This document shows positions 36,705 to 44,092 of a stretch of 64,000 bases of DNA, piece after piece. The notes under the pieces are model-generated. The model had not been told where the DNA came from. It did not search any database and saw nothing but the letters and a program-made list of their open reading frames with translations. Numbering within the stretch: the stretch's first letter is position 1; the number at the start of each line of letters is the position of its first letter. The translations under genes and the position numbers were made by a program. Source of the stretch: Actinokineospora xionganensis (lineage in GTDB: Bacteria > Actinomycetota > Actinomycetes > Mycobacteriales > Pseudonocardiaceae); the NCBI RefSeq assembly GCF_014323725.1, contig NZ_JABVED010000013.1, positions 288 through 64,287 of the forward strand. The letters are read 5' to 3'.

Positions 36705-37265
36705 CTAGTCGGCGCGCTTGCGCCGGACGGCCAGGAGCACACCGAGTGCGACCAGAGCCAGCACCCCGGCGGCGACGGGCCACCACTGCGTGTCGGAGTC
36801 GACCACGTCGGATTCGCCCCGGGGAGCGGTGGTCGTCGGCGCCACAGCGCTGGTGGTCGTATTCGGTGCCGCGGTGGTCGTGGTGGGGACGGCGGCGGCG
36901 CTGAGGGTGAAGGTGAGGCTGTTCGACGTCGCGTCGCCGTCGTGCCCGGTGACCCGGTAGGCGACCTTGTAGGCGCCGGGCACGGTCGGCCTGAACGGCA
37001 CACTGACCGTCGCGCCGGCGACCCCCGCGTCACCAGAGGCGACCGCCCCGTCCGGCCCGGTGACGGTAAGGGTCGTCTCCCCCGGCGTGAGTTCCTCGGT
37101 GAAGGTCAGCGTGACCGCCGCAGGCGCCGCGTCGAGCACCGAGTCGGCTTTCGGGTCACTGGACTTGAGCGAGTTGTGCGCCAGCGCGGGAGTCGCGGTG
37201 GCGACCAGCGTCGCGGCGATGACGCTGAACAGGACGCCGACGACGCGGCTGGTGCGGTGTGCCAT
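36705..37265 (-). CDS. CopC-domain copper resistance protein, membrane-anchored
   Basis: A 186-residue protein. A signal peptide ends at TPALA, leaving His as the first mature residue (HNSLKSSDPKADSVL), which is the N-terminal Cu(II) ligand of CopC proteins. The beta-sandwich follows (VTLTFTEELTPGETTLTVTG, VAYRVTGHDGDATSNSLTF). Then come a Thr/Pro-rich linker and a C-terminal helix with a basic end (LLAVRRKRAD), anchoring it outside the membrane. There is no CopD next to it. ATG 37265 has GGAAGG upstream. It binds periplasm-side copper; the main copper efflux genes are 7 kb away. Confidence 0.9.
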   Translation of the reverse strand: MAHRTSRVVGVLFSVIAATLVATATPALAHNSLKSSDPKADSVLDAAPAAVTLTFTEELTPGETTLTVTGPDGAVASGDAGVAGATVSVPFRPTVPGAYKVAYRVTGHDGDATSNSLTFTLSAAAVPTTTTAAPNTTTSAVAPTTTAPRGESDVVDSDTQWWPVAAGVLALVALGVLLAVRRKRAD

Positions 37266-37388
37266 GGGGGGAGCCTTCCGAGAAGCGCGGGTGATCGTCA
37301 AGGCGCGGCCTGCCGGGGTCACGCGGGCCTGCTATACCCGAGTGGTCGTTCAGGAGGACCCACCAGTTCCCGTGCCGAGGGAGTCTCC

Positions 37389-37820
37389 GTGAGCACCAGA
37401 CCGCCGCAGCGCCTGCGCTCCGCCGTGGCCGCCATCGACGTGCGGCCCGCGGACCGGATCCTGGAGATCGGCTGCGGCCGCGGTGTCGCCGCGGCGATGG
37501 TGTGCGAGCGGCTCGACACCGGCCGTTACGTCGGCGTCGACCGCTCCGCCACGGCGATCACGACCGCGACCACCCGCAACGCCGAGTCCGTGGCGGCGGG
37601 GACGGCACGCTTCGTCACCGCCGCGCTGGGCGAGTTGGACCCGTCTTCCCCTCCCCACCACGACCGGCAGGCTACTGACAGTCGTCACCGGGTAGACATG
37701 CAACCATTTGGTTGCTTATCATGGCCGGGAAGGGGGCGGTCATGGACGCGGTGTTCAAGGCGCTCGCCGACGCGAACCGCAGGCAGCTGCTCGACCGGCT
37801 CAACGCCGACAACGGGCTGA
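37389..37820 (+). pseudogene. Truncated class I SAM-dependent methyltransferase
   Basis: From the GTG at 37389 the reading frame encodes a good methyltransferase N-terminus: the SAM-binding motif I (RILEIGCGRGVAAAMVCE) and motif II (YVGVDRSATAI). Similarity stops after about 84 residues (AALGELD, near 37640). The frame then runs through the promoter and start of the next gene out of frame, to a stop at 37820. Motifs IV-VI and the rest of the fold are absent, so the protein cannot be active. It looks like the stump left when the ArsR-AHSA1 gene region replaced its 3' half. Confidence 0.7.
37700..37715 (+). promoter_or_regulatory. Palindromic operator of the ArsR-AHSA1 gene
   Basis: GCAACCATTTGGTTGC is a perfect inverted repeat (7+2+7) 26 bases before the ATG at 37742, the expected place for autoregulation by the ArsR domain encoded downstream. 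Confidence 0.65.
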
Positions 37821-38548
37821 GCCTGCGCGAGCTCAGCGAGGGACTGGAGATGAGCAGACAGGCGGTGAGCAAGCACCTCGCGGTGCTGGAAGCCGCCTCA
37901 CTCGTCAGCACCGTGAAGCATGGCCGCGAGAAGCTGCACTACCTCAATCCCGTGCCCATCCACGAGATCGCCGACCGGTGGATCGGGAAGTACGAACGCG
38001 ACCGAATGGCCGCGCTGTCCCACCTCAAGCACGTCCTGGAAGGACCACCGATGAGCAAGCCCGAGTTCGTCTACGTCACCTATATCCAGACCACCGCGGA
38101 GAAGCTGTACCGCGCGCTCACCGACCCCGAGTTCATCAAGATCTACATGGGCGGCACCGGGCCGAAGTCGGACTGGAAGGTCGGCTCGCCGGTCCTGTGG
38201 AAGTCCATGCCGGACGGCGAGTTCGAGGACATGGACCAGCAGGTCCTCGAAGCCGTGCCCGGCAAGCGGCTCGCCTACACCTGGCACACGCTGCAGCCGA
38301 CGCACCGCGAACTGTTCGACTCCGACGAGGAGTTCGCCGAGGCGGTCAAGGAGCGCTCGAAGGTCAGCTTCGACATCGAGCCCGCGGAGATCCCGATGAT
38401 GGGCATGAAGCTCACCATCACCCACGACGGCTTCGACAGCCCGGACAGCAAGATGCTGGAGGGCACCAGCGGCGGCTGGATCATGATCCTGTCCGCCATG
38501 AAGACGTTCCTGGAGGGCGGGAAGCTCGTCGCGGACCAAGAGGACTGA
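37742..38548 (+). CDS. ArsR regulator fused to an AHSA1/SRPBCC domain
   Basis: A 268-residue two-domain protein. Residues 1-100 form an ArsR winged helix (FKALADANRRQLLDRLNAD, MSRQAVSKHLAVLEAASL, GREKLHYLNP). Residues 108-265 form an AHSA1-type SRPBCC domain (VYVTYIQTTAEKLYRALTDP, KMLEGTSGGWIMILSAMKTF). These domains are usually encoded by two adjacent genes; here they are one polypeptide joined by LEGPPMSKPE, where an internal ATG marks the old start. It has no cysteine metal site, so the SRPBCC half may bind the inducing ligand. The ATG at 37742 follows AAGGGGG. The operator lies upstream, and a terminator at 38553. Confidence 0.88.
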   Translation: MDAVFKALADANRRQLLDRLNADNGLSLRELSEGLEMSRQAVSKHLAVLEAASLVSTVKHGREKLHYLNPVPIHEIADRWIGKYERDRMAALSHLKHVLEGPPMSKPEFVYVTYIQTTAEKLYRALTDPEFIKIYMGGTGPKSDWKVGSPVLWKSMPDGEFEDMDQQVLEAVPGKRLAYTWHTLQPTHRELFDSDEEFAEAVKERSKVSFDIEPAEIPMMGMKLTITHDGFDSPDSKMLEGTSGGWIMILSAMKTFLEGGKLVADQED

Positions 38549-38552
38549 GGCA

Positions 38553-38590
38553 GAGGAAAGGCGCCCCCGGGCACGGGAGCGCCTTTCCTC
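38553..38590. terminator. Terminator hairpin
   Basis: 12-bp perfect stem (38553-38564 with 38579-38590), between the ArsR-AHSA1 gene and the convergent small secreted peptide gene. Confidence 0.8.
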
Positions 38591-38599
38591 TAGCCGGAC

Positions 38600-38755
38600 T
38601 CAGTTATGCGTCATGTCTGTGCCGTTGTGCGTCATCTCGACCTGGTTGTGGGTCATCTCCGGGTCGTCCGCGTTGGCCGTGCCCGCGATGACAAGCGCCC
38701 CCAGGGCGCTCGCCGCCAGCAGCATGAACGCGGCGACCGATCGCCTGATCCGCAT
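38600..38755 (-). CDS. Small secreted peptide with three MTHN repeats
   Basis: A 51-residue product. A basic start (MRIRRS) and a hydrophobic helix end in an AxA site (GTANA), so it is exported. The mature peptide is only about 20 residues and is three copies of a short unit: PEMTHNQ, VEMTHNG, TDMTHN. The ATG at 38755 has an excellent ribosome binding site (GGAGG). Repeated Met and His in an exported peptide suggest metal (copper?) binding, and a CopC gene lies 1.3 kb away, but nothing proves this. It has its own terminator (38553-38590). I recognise no family. Confidence 0.75.
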   Translation of the reverse strand: MRIRRSVAAFMLLAASALGALVIAGTANADDPEMTHNQVEMTHNGTDMTHN

Positions 38756-38901
38756 GATTCCTCCGTACAGAAGCCAGGATTCCGGGCATTTCGTCGGACG
38801 TGAACGCTGTGCGCGAAAGGTTGATCGACGAGGAGCCTGACAGCGGTGATCTACGGCCCGGACAACGCCGCGTGAATCGACGGCCAATGCCGAGCGGGCG
38901 T

Positions 38902-38928
38902 CGGATGGACGATCCCCTGGTCCATCCG
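38902..38928. promoter_or_regulatory. Inverted repeat in a divergent promoter region
   Basis: CGGATGGAC (38902-38910) and GTCCATCCG (38920-38928) are perfect 9-bp arms with a 9-base spacer, lying between the MTHN peptide gene and the LAL gene. It is a possible regulator site. Confidence 0.4.
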
Positions 38929-38949
38929 GCTTAACCGGTGCGTACACGG

Positions 38950-38979
38950 TTGTTCACCGACAGTTCACGTCTCTATCGT
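38950..38979 (+). promoter_or_regulatory. Promoter of the LAL regulator (leaderless)
   Basis: TTGTTC (38950-38955), 18 bases, TATCGT (38974-38979), then six bases to the ATG at 38986. Transcription should start at or next to the start codon. Confidence 0.6.
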
Positions 38980-38985
38980 TGTCGG

Positions 38986-41751
38986 ATGGACCCGTTCGTC
39001 GGTCGCGACGCCGAACTCAGCCGTCTCGACGGCTGGGTCGACCGTGTGCGCCGAGGCGACGGCCAGGCCGTGCTCATCGAGGGCGAACCCGGCATCGGCA
39101 AGACCACCCTGCTGCGCGTCGCCACGGCGCGGGCGGCGCGCGCGGGGTGCCAGGTGTTCTGGGGCGCGGGCGACGAACTGGGCCAGGCCCTCCCACTGCT
39201 GCCCCTGCTCGACGCGCTGCGGGTCCGCGAAGGCGACAGCCCACGCCGCGCCGCCGTCGCCCGGCTGCTGCGCGGTGAGACCGGAGCGGGCGACCCGGTC
39301 ACCGCCGCCACCGAACAGATCCTCGCCCTCGTGGACGACGCCTGCGCGGCCGAACCGGTCGTCCTCGTCGTCGACGACCTGCAGTGGGCCGACCGGTCCA
39401 CCGTCGCCCTCTGGTGCAGGCTCGCCCGCTCGACCCACGAACTGCCACTGCTGCTGATCGGGATCACCCGCCAGGTCCCGCGCCGAGCCGAACTGCTCGC
39501 CCTGCGCCGCGCGGTCGGCACGAGCGGCGTGCTGCGGGTGGGAAAGCTGTCCGACATCGCGGTGACCGACCTCGTGCGCTCGCTCGCGGGCGCAGCCCCC
39601 GGTGCCACTCTCCGCGCCTTGGCCGATGGCGCGGCCGGGAATCCCTTGTATGTCACCGAACTCATCGACGCCCTCAGCCGCGGCGATGCGCTGACCCGGG
39701 TCGACGGGCACGCCGACGTGACCACCGACCGCACCCCGGCGACCCTCACCGCCGCCATCGCCCACCGGCTCGACTTCCTGCCCGAGCGGGTCCGGACCGT
39801 GCTGCGCGCGGCGGCGCTGCTCGGCGTCGAGTTCGACCTCGCCGACGTCGCGACCGTGCTCGGTGAGCGCTTCACCGCGCTGGTCGACGACCTCGAGGAG
39901 GCCCGCGCGGCCGGGGTGCTCCGGGAGTCCGGCACCAACCTGGCCTTCCGCCATCCGCTGATCCGCGGTGCCCTCTACGACGATCTGCCCGGCCCGGTCC
40001 GCGCCGCGTGGCACCACGACGCCGCGCGGGCCCTGGCCGCCGCCCGCGCGCCGGTGCACCGCGTCGCGAAGCAGCTTCTCCGCGCGGGCGGCGCCCGACT
40101 CGACGAGTGGGCCACCACCTGGCTCGCCGACGCCGCGCCCGCTCTCATCGCCCAGGCTCCGGCCGTCGCGATCGACCTCCTCGACCGCGCCGAGATCCAC
40201 ACCGGCGCGTTGGCCTGCCGACTGGCCGAAGCCCTCTGCCGCACCGGCGACACGGCCCGCGCCGAACAGGTCGCCACCCGCGCGCTCGACGCCACCACCG
40301 ACCCGGACCTGGTCTCCGACCTGCATTGGACGCTCGCGCAGTGTCGGGCCATGGCAGGCCGGTCAGCCGAGTCCCTCGCCGCGCTCGCGGCCGCGCTCAC
40401 CCGCCCGGACCTGCCCGCCCGGCACCGTGCACGGCTGCTCGTGTTGACCGCGCGCGCCCATCGCGACCTGGGCGAAGTCGACGTCGCGGGCGCGGTCGCG
40501 GCCGACGCGCTCGCCGCCGCGACCGAAGCCGACGACCGCTGGTCCACCGGCTGGGCGCTGCACGTGCTGATCATCGTGACGATGATGCGCGGCGACGTCA
40601 CCGCCGCGTTGCCGCTGTTCGACCGAGCTCTCGCGGTGACCGGCCCCGACCCCTCGCTGATCGACCTGCGGCTGCTGCTGCAGATCAACCGTGTCGTGGC
40701 GCTCGGCGACCTGGACCGCTACGACGAGGCCCTTGCCGCCGCCGACCAGGTCCGCCGCCTCGCCGACGACACCGGCAGCCTGGTCCGCCTCGCCCAGGCA
40801 CAGAGCGCCCTGAGCGAGCTGCTCTTCGACGTCGGCCGCTGGGGCGACGCGCTCGCCGAGGTCGCCGCGGTCGCCGAGGAGGCCAAGGACCCCGGCGTCG
40901 CCTGCTGCGACCACGGCATCGCCGCCGTCATCGCCCTGCACCGGGGCGACCCGGACGCCGCCCGCGACCATTTGCGCGCCGCCGAACCCAACGCCGCGCG
41001 CATCGGCAACCGGGTCGTCGGCTCACTCGCGCTGGCCCGCGCGCTCGACGCCCAACACCGCGGCGCCCCGGACGAGGCCCTCGCCGGGCTCCTCGCCTGC
41101 CTGGGCGAGGGTGCCGAAGAGCTCGAGGAGATGGAGGAGCTGCTCCCCGAAGCCGTCCACCTCGCCGTGCGGGCCAGCGATCTCGGCGCCGCGGGCTACG
41201 TCACCGGGCTCGCGGAGAAACTCGCCGAGCACAGCGACATCCCACACCGGGTGGGCGGTGCCCTGCTCTGCCGCGGCCTGCTCGCCCACGACCCGGCGAC
41301 GCTGCTGCTCGCCGCCGACCACTTCGCGGAGGCGGGTCGACCGCTCCCCCGCGCGCACGCGATGCACGCCGCGGCGGTCGAGTTCGCCGAACGCGGCGAC
41401 GTCGCCTCCGCTCGGGCCGCGTTCACCCGCGCCGACGATCTCTACGACACCCTGGGCGCCCGATGGGATGCCGGGCGGCTGCGTGCGGAGCTGCACGCCC
41501 ACGGCATCCGCCGGGGCCCGCGGGTCAAGCACCGCCAGGCCACGACCGGCTGGGAGAGCCTCACCCCCACCGAGTCCCGCATCGCCGCGCTGGTCGCGGA
41601 AGGACTCAGCAACCCGAGTATCGCCGCCCGCCTCGTGCTCTCGAAGCGGACGGTCGGCACCCACGTCTCCCACATCCTGGCCAAGCTGGGTGTGGCCTCC
41701 CGGATCGACATCGCCCGCGAGGCCGCGGGCCGCTACCGCGAGTCGGGCTGA
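38986..41751 (+). CDS. Large ATP-binding LuxR-family (LAL) regulator
   Basis: A 921-residue LAL protein. The N-terminal AAA-type domain has Walker A (GEPGIGKTTLLRVA, about residues 32-45) and Walker B (VVLVVDDLQWADRSTVALW). A long middle region of TPR-like helices follows (for example RYDEALAAADQVRRLADDTG), then a C-terminal LuxR HTH (LTPTESRIAALVAEGLSNPS, SKRTVGTHVSHILAKLGVAS). Such proteins activate operons when bound to a ligand and ATP. The target is unknown; none of the adjacent genes is an obvious biosynthetic target. The ATG at 38986 is leaderless by position. Its end overlaps the convergent DUF6328 gene by 19 bases. Confidence 0.93.
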   Translation: MDPFVGRDAELSRLDGWVDRVRRGDGQAVLIEGEPGIGKTTLLRVATARAARAGCQVFWGAGDELGQALPLLPLLDALRVREGDSPRRAAVARLLRGETGAGDPVTAATEQILALVDDACAAEPVVLVVDDLQWADRSTVALWCRLARSTHELPLLLIGITRQVPRRAELLALRRAVGTSGVLRVGKLSDIAVTDLVRSLAGAAPGATLRALADGAAGNPLYVTELIDALSRGDALTRVDGHADVTTDRTPATLTAAIAHRLDFLPERVRTVLRAAALLGVEFDLADVATVLGERFTALVDDLEEARAAGVLRESGTNLAFRHPLIRGALYDDLPGPVRAAWHHDAARALAAARAPVHRVAKQLLRAGGARLDEWATTWLADAAPALIAQAPAVAIDLLDRAEIHTGALACRLAEALCRTGDTARAEQVATRALDATTDPDLVSDLHWTLAQCRAMAGRSAESLAALAAALTRPDLPARHRARLLVLTARAHRDLGEVDVAGAVAADALAAATEADDRWSTGWALHVLIIVTMMRGDVTAALPLFDRALAVTGPDPSLIDLRLLLQINRVVALGDLDRYDEALAAADQVRRLADDTGSLVRLAQAQSALSELLFDVGRWGDALAEVAAVAEEAKDPGVACCDHGIAAVIALHRGDPDAARDHLRAAEPNAARIGNRVVGSLALARALDAQHRGAPDEALAGLLACLGEGAEELEEMEELLPEAVHLAVRASDLGAAGYVTGLAEKLAEHSDIPHRVGGALLCRGLLAHDPATLLLAADHFAEAGRPLPRAHAMHAAAVEFAERGDVASARAAFTRADDLYDTLGARWDAGRLRAELHAHGIRRGPRVKHRQATTGWESLTPTESRIAALVAEGLSNPSIAARLVLSKRTVGTHVSHILAKLGVASRIDIAREAAGRYRESG

Positions 41752-42284
41752 CGCGACCGCACCAGCCGGTGTCCGAAGCGGTGCCGGTTCCACAGCGGCA
41801 CCGCGATCCACCAGGTCATGAACCAGGCCATGATGCCGCCGGAGATCCACAGCGCCTGCCCGGTGCCGAGCACCACGTCGAGGATCAGCATCATCGACGA
41901 GCCGAGCGCCAACATCAGGAAACACAGTCCGGACAGGGTGAACCAGCTCGTCGCTCGAACCAGCTTGCGCTTGAGCCTGCGCTGGAACACCAGTCGGTGG
42001 AATGGCGCGGGCGCGATCAGCAGCGCGGTCGCGGCCGCACCCATGATCAGACTGGCCACATAAGTCCACCGCTGGAACTCGGTGATGTCGGCGAACCTCG
42101 GCGTGAACGCCAGCGCGAGCAGGAACGCCAGCAGGAACTGCACACCGGTCTGCGCGACCCGGACTTCCTGAAGCAGCTCACCGTAGTTTCGGTCGAGCCG
42201 CTGCGCCGGCGTCTCGCCCCGCGCCCGCAGGTTCCACTCGTCGTGGGTCTCGTCGTGCGAGGTGGGCAGCGGGTGCAGGGTCAT
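41733..42284 (-). CDS. DUF6328 family membrane protein
   Basis: A 183-residue protein with a polar N-terminus (DEWNLRARGETPAQRLDRNY) and four membrane helices. The opening of the conserved part, ELLQEVRVAQTGVQFLLAFL, matches the DUF6328 group of actinobacterial membrane proteins. The ATG at 42284 has GGAG at good spacing; a TTG at 42296 is the longer choice. The function is unknown. Confidence 0.82.
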   Translation of the reverse strand: MTLHPLPTSHDETHDEWNLRARGETPAQRLDRNYGELLQEVRVAQTGVQFLLAFLLALAFTPRFADITEFQRWTYVASLIMGAAATALLIAPAPFHRLVFQRRLKRKLVRATSWFTLSGLCFLMLALGSSMMLILDVVLGTGQALWISGGIMAWFMTWWIAVPLWNRHRFGHRLVRSRQPDSR

Positions 42285-42418
42285 GGCGGGCTCCAACGTC
42301 GAAGGGAAAACTGCCCCTCAACGGTCTCCCGATCATGAACGCGAGACATCGGTCGGCTGACCTAGGCGGGAAGCTCTAGGATCAGTGAGTTGACAATCCT
42401 AGTGACCGTGCGGGAGAC

Positions 42419-43450
42419 ATGGCCGACTACGCACTTCTCATCCTGCCCTCGACGAACCGTGTGTACGCCGATTCGTCGGTCGCGCTCACCGTGGCCGAAC
42501 TCGAGGTGTTCAACCAGTCCGTCGTGGACGGTCGCATCGGCGACATCGCCCGCACCGAACTCGCCGGCGTCCCCTACGTCACCTTCACCGCCGACACGCT
42601 CGACGAGTCGGACATCGCCTACCTCGCGAACCTGTCGTCGATGTACGCGCTGTTCCGGCTCGACGGCAAGCTGCTCGAGCCCGTCCCCCTCCACCGCCTC
42701 GACGCGTTCGACAGCGACCTGATCACCATCCTGAAGTACCAGGGCAAGACGAACGAGCTGTTCACCAAGCTGCTGCTCAACATCACCCTCATGTCGTCGG
42801 CCCGGGCCCGCGACATGCTCGACCACCGCCTGACCGTGCTCGACCCGATGTGCGGGCGCGGCACCACCCTCAACCAGGCGATCATGTACGGCTACGACGC
42901 CGCGGGCATCGACCTCGACCAGAAGGACTTCGAGGCGTACGCCGCGTTCCTGCAGACCTGGCTCAAGCGCAAGCGGATCAAGCACCACGCAGAGGTCGTC
43001 AAGGTGCGCCGGGACAAGCAGCACCTGGGCCGCAGGCTGCAGGCGTCCATCGGCCTGAGCAAGGAAAGCTACAAGGCGGGCGACGCCCTGTCGCTGACCT
43101 ACGTCAACGCCGACACCACCAGGGCCCGCGACTTCCACCGCCCCGAGAGCGTCGACCTGATCGTCACCGACGCCCCTTATGGCGTGCAACACGGCAGCCG
43201 CGCGGGCCAGGCCCTCCAGCGCACCCCACTGGAACTGCTCCGCGAGGCCGCCCCCGCCTGGGCCAAGCTGCTCAGGCCCGGCGGGTCGATCGGGATCGCG
43301 GTGAACACCAACGTCGCCCCCCGCGCGGACACCCTCGAAATCCTCACCCGCGCCGGCCTCGCCCCCCTCGACGACGGACCGTACCGAGCCTTCGAACACC
43401 GAGTCGACCAGGCCATCGTCCGCGACATAGTGATCGCCCGCAAACCATGA
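42419..43450 (+). CDS. TRM11-family SAM-dependent methyltransferase
   Basis: A 343-residue methyltransferase. An N-terminal 100-residue domain precedes the catalytic domain with SAM motif I (VLDPMCGRGTTLNQAIMYG, about residues 140-158) and motif IV TDAPYGVQHG, of the (D/N)PPY type used for exocyclic amino groups. This suggests tRNA guanosine-N2 methylation, as by archaeal/eukaryotic Trm11, but the substrate is not proven. The ATG follows GCGGGAGAC. It overlaps the universal stress protein gene by ATGA. Confidence 0.85.
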   Translation: MADYALLILPSTNRVYADSSVALTVAELEVFNQSVVDGRIGDIARTELAGVPYVTFTADTLDESDIAYLANLSSMYALFRLDGKLLEPVPLHRLDAFDSDLITILKYQGKTNELFTKLLLNITLMSSARARDMLDHRLTVLDPMCGRGTTLNQAIMYGYDAAGIDLDQKDFEAYAAFLQTWLKRKRIKHHAEVVKVRRDKQHLGRRLQASIGLSKESYKAGDALSLTYVNADTTRARDFHRPESVDLIVTDAPYGVQHGSRAGQALQRTPLELLREAAPAWAKLLRPGGSIGIAVNTNVAPRADTLEILTRAGLAPLDDGPYRAFEHRVDQAIVRDIVIARKP

Positions 43451-43872
43451 CCACACTCGTGGTCGGCGTCGACCACCGGGACCTGAGCTTCAAAGTCCTG
43501 GCGGTCGCCGCCGACCTCGCGGTGAAACTGGGCGCGGACCTGCGGGTGGTGCATGCGATCGACCTGCGCGACTACCCGGTCGACCCGGACTCGGCGGACT
43601 GGGAACAACACGCCGAAGCCGCCCTCACCGAACTACGCGGAAACGTAGAGCGTGCCCTGTCCACCCATGAAGGCCACTGGACGTACGCGGTCCAGGTCGG
43701 CGAACCGGTCCCCACCCTCAAGACCGCAGCGGACGAACACGACGCGATGATGATCGTGGTGGGCCACCACAAACACTGGACCCCCGTGCGCGTCACCCGA
43801 GGCTCGGTGGGCGCAGGCCTGAGCCGCACCGCCCACCGCCCAGTCCTGATCGTTCCGGAAAGCCCACAGTAA
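43447..43872 (+). CDS. Universal stress protein (UspA family)
   Basis: A 141-residue single-domain Usp: TTLVVGVDHRDLSFKVLAVA at the start, ADLRVVHAIDL, and the nucleotide-loop end VGHHKHWTPVRVTRGSVGAG then HRPVLIVPESPQ. The usual G-x2-G-x9-G(S/T) pattern is only partly kept, so ATP binding is uncertain. It is translationally coupled to the TRM11-like gene. Confidence 0.88.
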   Translation: MTTLVVGVDHRDLSFKVLAVAADLAVKLGADLRVVHAIDLRDYPVDPDSADWEQHAEAALTELRGNVERALSTHEGHWTYAVQVGEPVPTLKTAADEHDAMMIVVGHHKHWTPVRVTRGSVGAGLSRTAHRPVLIVPESPQ

Positions 43873-43935
43873 GACGAAGCTGAACTCTCAAGCATCTCCA
43901 ACGACCGAAACGCAAGGGGCCGATCCCAACGGCCC

Positions 43936-44072
43936 GTTTGGGTGGAGCGGTCTCTTTGGGCGTGAGGAGAGACCCCTAAACTTGCCGTGGTCGTGGGCCG
44001 AAGGTCCCCACCCGCTCTTCCACAACAGGGGTCCTCCTTCGTAGGGCCCCAAAGCAACCACTCCACCCAAAC
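43936..44072. repeat. 137-nt nested inverted-repeat structure
   Basis: Outer arms 43936-43951 and 44057-44072 pair over 16 bases with one G-T. Further in, CTTTGGG (43954-43960) pairs with CCCAAAG (44048-44054). Then GGAG/CTCC and GACCCCT (43971-43977) with AGGGGTC (44027-44033), and a small central GTGGG/CCCAC helix. The whole intergenic space between the Usp and copA genes can fold as one long branched hairpin. It may be a terminator for both genes, a structured RNA or a MITE-like relic. Confidence 0.6.
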
Positions 44073-44092
44073 CACCACCCACCGCGCCAAGC

